Assembly (NCBI GenBank): GCA_031254835.1
Contig: JAIRTQ010000041.1
Location: 1 to 5,891 of the forward strand
DNA from: Puniceicoccales bacterium
GTDB taxonomy: Bacteria > Verrucomicrobiota > Verrucomicrobiia > Opitutales > JAIRLM01
DNA: 5,891 nt
Reading direction: 5' to 3'
The notes under the pieces are model-generated. The model did no database searches. It was given only the letters and a program-made list of their open reading frames with translations, and was not told the origin of the DNA. Made by a program: the position numbers and the translations under genes. This document shows positions 1-4,766 of this stretch, one piece after another; position 1 is the first letter of the stretch, and each line of letters starts with the position of its first letter.

Positions 1-269
1 GGCCCGGCTATTTGCCGTTCTTGGAAGAAATGCCGCTCAGGAACGGAAAGCTCCTCCGGAAGCCAAAAGTTGAACGGGCCTGCCCAGTCGGCCAACGCTC
101 CGTGCATGCGGACCCGTGCCGCCAATTGCTGCCCCTCGGAAGCGCTTCCCGGAAAAGGTTCGCCGGATAAGCCACGAACGGCCCGAACGCGAGACATGAG
201 CACCACGGGCGAAGACTCCCCGCCCCAGAGCGGCAACTGGCGCGCAAGGGCGACAAGGGAAGGATTCAT
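1..269 (-). CDS. mcsB: Protein-arginine kinase McsB homologue (ATP:guanido phosphotransferase), N-terminal part
   Basis: The gene runs off the left edge, leaving 89 complete codons. Seen: residues 21-40 contain VVLMSRVR followed by an RGL...PFP segment. This matches the family pattern (I/V)VLSSR(I/V)RLARN...FP, with the nucleotide-phosphate-binding arginines at about R27 and R29. Residues 72-89 (EELSVPERHFFQERQIAG) match the McsB stretch that ends in E(K/R)xLISP. Known: McsB phosphorylates arginines in proteins and, with McsA and ClpC/ClpP, marks damaged proteins or the CtsR repressor for degradation. The catalytic C-terminal domain lies outside the window, so activity cannot be judged. ATG 269 is firm: an in-frame TAG lies five codons upstream with no other start between. 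No Shine-Dalgarno is visible. The gene follows mgtE on the same strand after 85 bp; mcsA, a common upstream partner, is not there. Confidence 0.85.
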   Translation of the reverse strand, partial: MNPSLVALARQLPLWGGESSPVVLMSRVRAVRGLSGEPFPGSASEGQQLAARVRMHGALADWAGPFNFWLPEELSVPERHFFQERQIAG

Positions 270-292
270 AGGCCGTGAACGCTAGGGAACTG

Positions 293-327
293 CTTCGCCA
301 TTCTTGCACAAGAACAAAATTGCGAAG
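293..327. promoter_or_regulatory. Nested inverted repeat in the mgtE-mcsB gap
   Basis: TTCTTG (301-306) and CAAGAA (309-314) form a 6+6 inverted repeat around a 2-bp centre. It is nested inside CTTCGC (293-298) and GCGAAG (322-327). The element lies 24-58 bp upstream of the mcsB start on its coding strand. It could be an operator for mcsB, or a weak stem-loop after mgtE; no T-tract accompanies it, so I do not call it a terminator. It is not the direct heptad repeat expected for CtsR. Confidence 0.3.
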
Positions 328-354
328 TCTCGCCGTAAAACCTGACTCCGCGTT

Positions 355-1764
355 CTATAGCAACAGCCAGCAGCCGATGCGAAGGAAAACGTACATGCCG
401 ACCGTATCGGTGATCATGGTCAGGACAACGTAGGCGCTCTGGGCTGGATCAAATTTTAGCTTTTGCAGACAATAGGGAATGAGCGCTCCAGCGAGGCCAC
501 AAGTGGCCAGGTTAATTATCATGGAGAAGAAAAGGGCGAGCCCCACGCGAAGATTATGGGTAAGGCAGGCGCCGGCGACGGCAGCCACAATCCCGATGAT
601 GACGCCATTGCAGAGACCTTTGAGGGTTTCCCGAAGAAAAACTCCTCTCGTATCGCCCCGGCGCCATTCTCCAAGGGCTAGACTGCGGATGGCGACGGCT
701 AAAGTTTGACCTCCTGAATTTCCGCCCAAACTGGTGACAAGGGTCATAAAAACCGCTAGCAGCGTGAGCTGTTCAATTTGAGTCTGAAAAAAGGAGACCA
801 CAAGGGCGCCGAGGGAGGCGGTGAAGAGATTAAAAATAAGCCATGGGTTCCGCTTGGCCACGCTGTAGTGGACAGGGTCGTGGATGTTCTCCTCCGCACC
901 GGCACCGTGAAGCACTTGAATGTCCCTGGTGGCGTTGTCTTTTAAGAGATCAATGACGTCATCGCTAGTAACGATGCCGATAAGGCGGCCAAGGTGATCC
1001 ACGATGGGGACGCTCTGGCGATTGGACTCCATCATAACCTGCGCCACGAGAGAGGTGGGATCGTCGGCGTTACAGGCCAGATGTCTGTCCCCGTCCAAAA
1101 TTTGGCCAATGCGCTGCTCGCCGCTGGCCCGAATGAGCCGGTGCAGCGTAACGCTGCCCACGAGACGGCCGTGTTCATCCACGGCGTAGACGACATCCAA
1201 ATTTTCCTTTTCCGGCTCACCGGAGCGAAATTTTTGAAAAACTTCGTCTACGGCCCAATCCGCCCGTGCCCAGCCGACGTTGGGAGTCATCACGCCGCCG
1301 GCCGTATCTTTGTCGTAGGAAAGCAAATCGTAGATTGTCTCCGCCGCCTCCATCGGCAACTTGCCTAGCAGCCGATCCTGGTCTTCGGCGTCTAGGCAGC
1401 GGACCACATAGGCGGCATCGTCCGGCTCCAGAAGGGAAAGGATTCGGAGGGCCCGCATATCCTTCAACTGAGCCAGCACCTCCGCCGAATCTTCCGAGGC
1501 TAGCGTGGGAAGAATTTCACCGATGACGCTATCTGAGAGCTTTTTAAGAAAATTTACCTGGTCTTCTCGCCCTAGACGCAACAGTACGTGGCCCAGCTCA
1601 TGGGAGGGGGTTCGGGAAAGTTTCAGGCGATCGAGGTTGCGAAAATCATCGCCATAGAGCTTCATAAGCTCGTCGAAGTTGTAATTTTCCTCCGACTTGA
1701 CACTTTCATAGGAGAGCTCCTGGCCCTCTGCCCTTTGCCTCTTTTCTTCCGATCTTCCTCCCAT
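355..1764 (-). CDS. mgtE: Magnesium transporter MgtE (CBS-domain Mg2+ channel)
   Basis: This is a 469-residue inner-membrane Mg2+ channel of normal family length. Seen, in order: a charged N-terminal tail (1-30); the helical MgtE N domain (about 55-150); two CBS domains (about 155-215 and 220-275, the second with SVPIVDHLGRLIGIVTSDDV); and a five-helix membrane domain from about 305. The membrane domain has the signature GGNSGGQTLAVAIRSLALGE (347-366) and, in the last helix, ITDTVGMYVFL. D453 there corresponds to the pore aspartate that selects Mg2+ in Thermus MgtE. Known: the N and CBS domains bind Mg2+ and close the channel when intracellular Mg2+ is sufficient, so gating is largely at protein level. 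ATG 1764 is the first start, with only a poor GGGA upstream; M34 (1665) is a less likely alternative. It lies 219 bp downstream of rpsU and 85 bp before mcsB, all on one strand. Confidence 0.95.
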   Translation of the reverse strand: MGGRSEEKRQRAEGQELSYESVKSEENYNFDELMKLYGDDFRNLDRLKLSRTPSHELGHVLLRLGREDQVNFLKKLSDSVIGEILPTLASEDSAEVLAQLKDMRALRILSLLEPDDAAYVVRCLDAEDQDRLLGKLPMEAAETIYDLLSYDKDTAGGVMTPNVGWARADWAVDEVFQKFRSGEPEKENLDVVYAVDEHGRLVGSVTLHRLIRASGEQRIGQILDGDRHLACNADDPTSLVAQVMMESNRQSVPIVDHLGRLIGIVTSDDVIDLLKDNATRDIQVLHGAGAEENIHDPVHYSVAKRNPWLIFNLFTASLGALVVSFFQTQIEQLTLLAVFMTLVTSLGGNSGGQTLAVAIRSLALGEWRRGDTRGVFLRETLKGLCNGVIIGIVAAVAGACLTHNLRVGLALFFSMIINLATCGLAGALIPYCLQKLKFDPAQSAYVVLTMITDTVGMYVFLRIGCWLLL

Positions 1765-1983
1765 TGTTTTCCCATTCTAGCCGAAAAGGCCTCTTTTTTA
1801 TAAGACGAACTATCTACCGCGCCATTCCGCGGCCCTGAAAAGAAAGCAAGAACGGGCGGGCGGCGTTGGCGGACCTGTTTGCCGGCGAAAACAGCCACCG
1901 CAAGGCAAATTTTCACCGCCTGGAAGGGCGGCCCTTGGGACGCATCTCGCAGGTCGGCGAGACCGTCCCGTCCCGGTTGCGGC
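1765..1983 (-). other. rpsU-mgtE intergenic region with strong hairpin; mgtE leader or rpsU 3' region
   Basis: I see no credible gene in these 219 bases. The best structure is at 1937-1969: GGGACG (1937-1942) pairs with CGTCCC (1964-1969), and TCTCGC (1945-1950) pairs with GCGAGA (1957-1962) around a 6-nt loop, giving 12 bp with a small internal bulge. It starts 15 nt past the rpsU stop but has no U-tract, so it may be an mRNA-end or processing structure rather than an intrinsic terminator. A shorter hairpin, CCGCC/GGCGG, lies at about 1917-1932. TTTGCC/GGCAAA and CTGTTT/AAACAG are alternative pairings in 1876-1912. An Mg2+-sensing M-box leader would be natural upstream of mgtE, but I could not recognise its conserved core. 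A TAGAAT lies within 20 nt of the mgtE ATG, too close for a confident -10 call. Confidence 0.5.
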
Positions 1984-2181
1984 CTATTCTTTTTCCCGTT
2001 TATTGCGTAAAAAGTTGGAGAAACGAGATATTTTCTCTTTGCGACGTCGGCGAACGCAAGGCTTCTCGTAGCTGCGGCGCGCCTTCGCATCTTGCAAAAC
2101 CCCCTCCCGATCAAGGCGCTTTTTCAATCGACGCAGCGCTTTATCAACGCTTTCGCCCTTGCGCAGCTTTACTTCAATCAT
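1984..2181 (-). CDS. rpsU: Small ribosomal subunit protein bS21
   Basis: This gene encodes 65 residues, very basic throughout. Seen: the bS21 hallmark ALRRLKKRLDREGV near the N-terminus, a central YEKP motif, then the Arg/Lys run VRRRRKEK and a basic C-terminal tail. Known: bS21 sits on the 30S platform next to the 3' end of 16S rRNA, where mRNA leaders pair with the anti-Shine-Dalgarno. Start choice: ATG 2181 gives an ungapped N-terminal alignment with E. coli S21, with matching K, R, E and D positions before ALRR. It also sits 9 nt after AGGAG. A GTG at 2187 would add two residues (MP) and is served by a second SD-like stretch, so it cannot be excluded. The gene is divergent from tmk and is followed by mgtE on the same strand. 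It is the only gene here with a clear Shine-Dalgarno. Confidence 0.93.
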   Translation of the reverse strand: MIEVKLRKGESVDKALRRLKKRLDREGVLQDAKARRSYEKPCVRRRRKEKISRFSNFLRNKREKE

Positions 2182-2190
2182 TGGCACGTA

Positions 2191-2203
2191 CTCCTCACCC
2201 CCT
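2191..2203 (-). promoter_or_regulatory. Double Shine-Dalgarno of rpsU
   Basis: Reading the minus strand, AGGGGGTGA (2203-2195) matches the extended SD AGGAGGTGA at 8 of 9 positions. It overlaps AGGAG (2195-2191), which is 9 nt before ATG 2181 and 3 nt before GTG 2187. Two overlapping anti-SD-complementary sites in front of one short gene is unusual, and no other gene in this window has even one good site. Confidence 0.7.
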
Positions 2204-2212
2204 CTCTGCCCT

Positions 2213-2241
2213 CAAATTGCCGACGCACGACCGCCGGTCAA
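2213..2241 (-). promoter_or_regulatory. Possible sigma-70-type promoter for rpsU
   Basis: On the minus strand TTGACC (2241-2236) is one base from the -35 consensus. It is followed after 17 nt by AATTTG (2218-2213), a poor -10. Transcription would start near 2206 and leave a very short leader that still contains the SD region. The position is sensible, but the -10 is weak. I found no equally good promoter for the divergent tmk. Confidence 0.3.
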
Positions 2242-2338
2242 CATTTTCCACGGAGAAAGGGGGATCGATTTTTTACCTATGCTGTCGCGTCCTGCAAAAA
2301 AGCTAGATAGAGGAAAATTTTTCACTAATCGGCTGCCC

Positions 2339-2971
2339 ATGAGGAAGGGCACGCTAATCACCTTTGAAGGCATCGAGGGGGCTGGAAAATCCTCCCAGTT
2401 GGAACTTTTAGCGAAACAGCTACGGTCAGCGGGCCGGAACGTGTCGGCCATTCGAGAGCCGGGCGGCACGGAGCTGGGCGAAGGGATCCGCCCTCTATTA
2501 AAAGAAAAGGGGACTCCCGTTTGTGAAAAGGCAGAGCTGCTGCTTTTTTTAGCCAGTCGAGCCCAGCTGGTCCACGAGCGCATCCTGCCGGCCCTCGCTG
2601 AAGGGACTATCGTTCTCTGCGACCGCTATTCCGACTCTACCCTCGCCTATCAGTGGGGTGCCCGTGGGTTGCCCATCCAGCTGGTAAAGGAATTGGACCG
2701 CTTCGCCGCTGCCGCCTGTGTTCCGGACAGAACAATTCTGCTGGATCTTCCTCCCGAGGAAGGTTTTCGTCGCATCCGCGCAGCCCGCGGAGGACTGTCG
2801 GACCGTTTCGAAGAGGAGCCATTGGCGTTTTTCCAAAAAGTTCGAGCCGCCTACCTGCAGATTGCTCGAGAAAATCCACAGCGGATCGCCATCGTAGACG
2901 GATTCCGTTCTCCCGAAACGGTACAGCTGGCCGTCAATGCGGCTGTGAAAGAGCTGGTCACGCTTAGCTAA
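2339..2971 (+). CDS. tmk: Thymidylate kinase (dTMP kinase)
   Basis: This 210-residue cytosolic enzyme phosphorylates dTMP to dTDP with ATP, a required step of dTTP synthesis. Seen: P-loop GIEGAGKSS (11-19); REPGGT (39-44), the dTMP-side loop; DRYSDSTLAYQ (95-105), the DRY-type motif with its conserved S/T and Q; and a LID region with arginines at R144-R156 (RRIRAARGGLSDRF). The P-loop has no arginine and the LID is arginine-rich, which fits the bacterial type II arrangement. The length is typical. The reading frame stays open upstream to 2159, but MRKGTLITFEG at 2339 aligns with the usual family N-terminus. An in-frame ATG at 2279 would add 20 residues unlike the family. There is no Shine-Dalgarno near the chosen start (GAGG is 25 nt away). 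It is divergent from rpsU; pssA follows after 180 bp. Confidence 0.96.
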   Translation: MRKGTLITFEGIEGAGKSSQLELLAKQLRSAGRNVSAIREPGGTELGEGIRPLLKEKGTPVCEKAELLLFLASRAQLVHERILPALAEGTIVLCDRYSDSTLAYQWGARGLPIQLVKELDRFAAAACVPDRTILLDLPPEEGFRRIRAARGGLSDRFEEEPLAFFQKVRAAYLQIARENPQRIAIVDGFRSPETVQLAVNAAVKELVTLS

Positions 2972-3007
2972 GCCGTTTCGCACGCCGTTTTGCCAATTTG
3001 CTCCATT

Positions 3008-3022
3008 CCACCGTTGCGGTGG
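3008..3022 (+). terminator. Small hairpin after tmk
   Basis: CCACCG (3008-3013) and CGGTGG (3017-3022) form a perfect 6-bp stem with a 3-nt loop, 36 bases after the tmk stop. The following sequence, CTTTCCGTT, is only weakly T-rich, so termination would be inefficient if it occurs. Confidence 0.25.
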
Positions 3023-3047
3023 CTTTCCGTTCGCCGCATATCGGCGG

Positions 3048-3112
3048 CGGCTAGCCGGTCGGCCGCTGTGGGCAGCTCTTGGCTGGCTAGCTGAATCCTG
3101 TCCTTTTTTTTT
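3048..3112 (+). terminator. Long hairpin followed by a T9 tract between tmk and pssA
   Basis: Bases 3048-3061 can pair with 3080-3093 over 14 bp, including four G-T wobbles, with the core GCTAGCC/GGCTAGC. A nested GCTG/CAGC hairpin with loop TGGG (3065-3076) lies inside. Nine T residues (3104-3112) follow 10 nt after the stem. Ideal intrinsic terminators have the T-run immediately after the stem, so this may be a terminator, an attenuator for pssA, or coincidence. It would separate tmk transcription from the pssA-truB-M20 group. Confidence 0.35.
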
Positions 3113-3139
3113 GACAGAGCCGCGCCGATCCGTTGTCTA
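3111..3139 (+). promoter_or_regulatory. Possible promoter for pssA
   Basis: A perfect -35 hexamer TTGACA (3111-3116) is followed at 17 nt by TGTCTA (3134-3139), a poor -10. With ATG at 3152 the transcript would be almost leaderless, which would fit the absence of a Shine-Dalgarno. It could also be a chance match at the end of the T-tract. Confidence 0.25.
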
Positions 3140-3151
3140 CCGGCCTGGGCC

Positions 3152-3994
3152 ATGGGCGAGGAGCACTCCTATCGAAATACGGCCGACGCGTGCCGTATCT
3201 ACTTCTTACCGAATTTGTTTACGGCAGGAAATCTCTTTTGCGGTTTCCTCGCCATTCTGCGCTTTGTGCAAGCGAAATACGGCTCCATGGTGGGCTATAG
3301 TCCAGTCGGCTACTACAGTCAGGGCGTCTGGCTCATCGTCCTTGCCGCCATAGCCGACCTCATCGACGGCCGGCTGGCCCGTTCCGGCGGTCGCACTTCC
3401 CTGTTCGGGGCCGAGTTCGATTCCCTCGCGGATCTGGTTTCCTTCGGCATGGCGCCCGCTCTGCTGGTGTTTTTCCTCATTCTGTCCCCGTCGTCGGGCA
3501 ATTATCCTTACTATTTGGATTCGCTGTTCCTTAAGGTGGGCTGGCTCGTCGGCTTTATCTATTTGCTTTGCTGTGCTGCCAGGCTGGCTCGCTTTAATGT
3601 CCTAACCAGCCCACTTTTGCCCAAGAGTGAGAAGCACGCCGGCATTCGGGATTCCATCGGTCTGCCGGTGCCCGCCGCCGCCGGAGTCATTCTGGCCGTG
3701 GCTGTAATCCTAATCCGGGCCGAAGTGTCGCCGGCCCTCGCCGCCCTCCTGTTGCCGCTCATGCTGCTGGTCGCCTTTTTGATGGTGAGCACCATCCTGT
3801 TTCCCACCTTTAAGCACATCAACTGGTCTTTGCGGACCGGCTTTCTCACATTTCTTGGAACGGCCATCCTCTGTGCGCTGCTCTTTTTTTTCTCCCTCTA
3901 CGCCATCACCATCGTTTTCCCTAGCTACCTTTTCTACGGCCTGTTCCGCCATTTCCTGCAGACGCAACGAGCGGTTAGTCCGCCCGACCGATGA
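3152..3994 (+). CDS. pssA: CDP-diacylglycerol--serine O-phosphatidyltransferase (phosphatidylserine synthase)
   Basis: This 280-residue integral membrane enzyme joins serine to CDP-diacylglycerol, giving phosphatidylserine, the precursor of phosphatidylethanolamine. Seen: the full CDP-alcohol phosphatidyltransferase motif D-x2-DG-x2-AR-x8-G-x3-D-x3-D, at D69, D72-G73, A76-R77, G86, D90 and D94. The membrane-type (Bacillus-like) PssA hallmarks are also present: YFLPNLFTAGNLFCGF near the N-terminus, AARLARFN after mid-protein, and GLPVPAAAG. About six to seven hydrophobic helices are visible, and the C-terminal third is somewhat long for the family. ATG 3152 is the only usual start: the frame is open back to a TGA at 3092 without ATG, GTG or TTG. 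There is no Shine-Dalgarno. The stop overlaps the truB start as ATGA, indicating translational coupling. A T8 run lies at 3884-3891. I see no decarboxylase (psd) partner here. Confidence 0.93.
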   Translation: MGEEHSYRNTADACRIYFLPNLFTAGNLFCGFLAILRFVQAKYGSMVGYSPVGYYSQGVWLIVLAAIADLIDGRLARSGGRTSLFGAEFDSLADLVSFGMAPALLVFFLILSPSSGNYPYYLDSLFLKVGWLVGFIYLLCCAARLARFNVLTSPLLPKSEKHAGIRDSIGLPVPAAAGVILAVAVILIRAEVSPALAALLLPLMLLVAFLMVSTILFPTFKHINWSLRTGFLTFLGTAILCALLFFFSLYAITIVFPSYLFYGLFRHFLQTQRAVSPPDR

Positions 3995-4752
3995 GAGGAA
4001 TTTTGCTAGTTGATAAGCCGTTGGGATTTTCCTCGGCCGGCGCGGTGGCTCGCCTGCGGCGCCATCTGGGCAAGGCCGTGCGCATGGGCCACTGCGGCAC
4101 GCTGGATCCGCTGGCAACCGGTCTGCTGGTCCTGCTGCTCGGTCCTACCACGAAGCGGTCCGCTTCTATCACGCAGGACGACAAGACCTATGAGGCCACG
4201 GTCCGCTTCGGCTTCTCTACGGAGGGGGACGACCGGGAGGGCCTTCCCGTCCACTGGGGCCACTTTTTTCAGTTGGCCCGTGAATCCATTGTGAAAGTCC
4301 TCACCACCTTCGTGGGCGATCTGCTGCAGCGACCTCCCGTCTTTTCGGCGAAAAAAATTTGCGGAGTTCCATCCTACCGGCTCGCCCGGCGCGGCATAGC
4401 CGCGCCGGGCGAGCCGAGACCAATTACGATCCATTCCATTGGAGACGTTCGCTGGGCTGCACCGCTTTTGTCTTTTTCGGTACATTGCTCAAAGGGCACC
4501 TATGTGCGCAGTCTGGCGCGAGATTTAGGGAAGGCGCTTGGCTGCCCGGCCCATCTACATGCGCTCCGGCGAACTCGCTCCGGACCCTTCCTCCTCTCCG
4601 TGGCCCATCGGCTCTGTGATTTAAAATCGCTTGCACCTGAAAAACTTGCGCAATTAGCCGAAGAAACGGAGGCGCAGTTTTTCCCCAGCTCGGCGCATGA
4701 TCCGGTGGCGGGCCGCCCGCCGCGCTTTCCCGTTTACAGTGGAGCCGAGTAA
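3991..4752 (+). CDS. truB: tRNA pseudouridine-55 synthase TruB
   Basis: This 253-residue enzyme converts U55 of the tRNA T-loop to pseudouridine. Seen: VDKPLGFSSAG (7-17); GHCGTLDPLATGLL (33-46) with the catalytic aspartate D39; KTYEA with Y67, which stacks on the target base; QRPPVFSAKK (113-122); a YxxARRG segment (129-135); and CSKGTYVRSLARDLG (166-180) with the conserved R173. The protein ends about where the core catalytic fold of E. coli TruB ends, so most of the C-terminal PUA domain is missing. Short TruBs of this kind occur in several phyla. The start overlaps the pssA stop by 4 bp (ATGA), and no Shine-Dalgarno is seen, so translation probably depends on coupling. Oddity: codons 130-142 form a perfect palindrome, described separately. 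The M20 gene follows after 14 bp. Confidence 0.96.
   Translation: MRGILLVDKPLGFSSAGAVARLRRHLGKAVRMGHCGTLDPLATGLLVLLLGPTTKRSASITQDDKTYEATVRFGFSTEGDDREGLPVHWGHFFQLARESIVKVLTTFVGDLLQRPPVFSAKKICGVPSYRLARRGIAAPGEPRPITIHSIGDVRWAAPLLSFSVHCSKGTYVRSLARDLGKALGCPAHLHALRRTRSGPFLLSVAHRLCDLKSLAPEKLAQLAEETEAQFFPSSAHDPVAGRPPRFPVYSGAE
4378..4416. repeat. Perfect 18-bp-arm inverted repeat inside truB
   Basis: CGGCTCGCCCGGCGCGGC (4378-4395) is followed by ATA and then its exact reverse complement (4399-4416). Pairing stops at both outer flanks (C4377 against A4417). The element begins exactly on a codon boundary and spans codons 130-142 of truB (RLARRGIAAPGEP). The antisense strand read in the matching register gives RLARRGYAAPGEP. 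It corresponds without a gap to the equivalent E. coli TruB segment (YARQGIEVPREARPI), so the palindrome adds no residues to the protein. Confidence 0.95.
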
Positions 4753-4766
4753 GATAGTTCACCACC

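Noticed and set aside
37..309. 90-codon minus-strand open frame and the 82-codon frame at 8-256
   Set aside because: The third minus-strand frame over the same bases encodes a convincing McsB N-terminus that continues past the window edge. These two are its shadows.
1765..1983. M-box riboswitch or tRNA in the mgtE leader
   Set aside because: The position suits an M-box, but I could not find its conserved core, and no cloverleaf with a T-loop is present.
1662..2114. 150-codon minus-strand open frame bridging rpsU and mgtE
   Set aside because: It overlaps both genes out of frame, and its ends are frame-shifted translations of bS21 and MgtE. No family resemblance was seen.
1866..2306. 146-codon plus-strand open frame across rpsU
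   Set aside because: It is antisense to a clear bS21 gene, has no recognisable motif and low-complexity composition, and overlaps both intergenic regions. It is best explained as a shadow frame.
2159..2338. 60-residue N-terminal extension of thymidylate kinase from a TTG at 2159
   Set aside because: It would overlap rpsU and adds residues unlike any Tmk. The family N-terminus begins at the ATG at 2339.
2968..3153. 61-codon minus-strand open frame in the tmk-pssA gap
   Set aside because: It has no motif and no ribosome-binding site, and it is antisense to the hairpin region. There is no support for a real gene.
4006..4485. 159-codon minus-strand open frame antisense to truB
   Set aside because: It exists because of GC-rich codon bias in truB. 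Its only TruB-like peptide comes from the palindrome read backwards.
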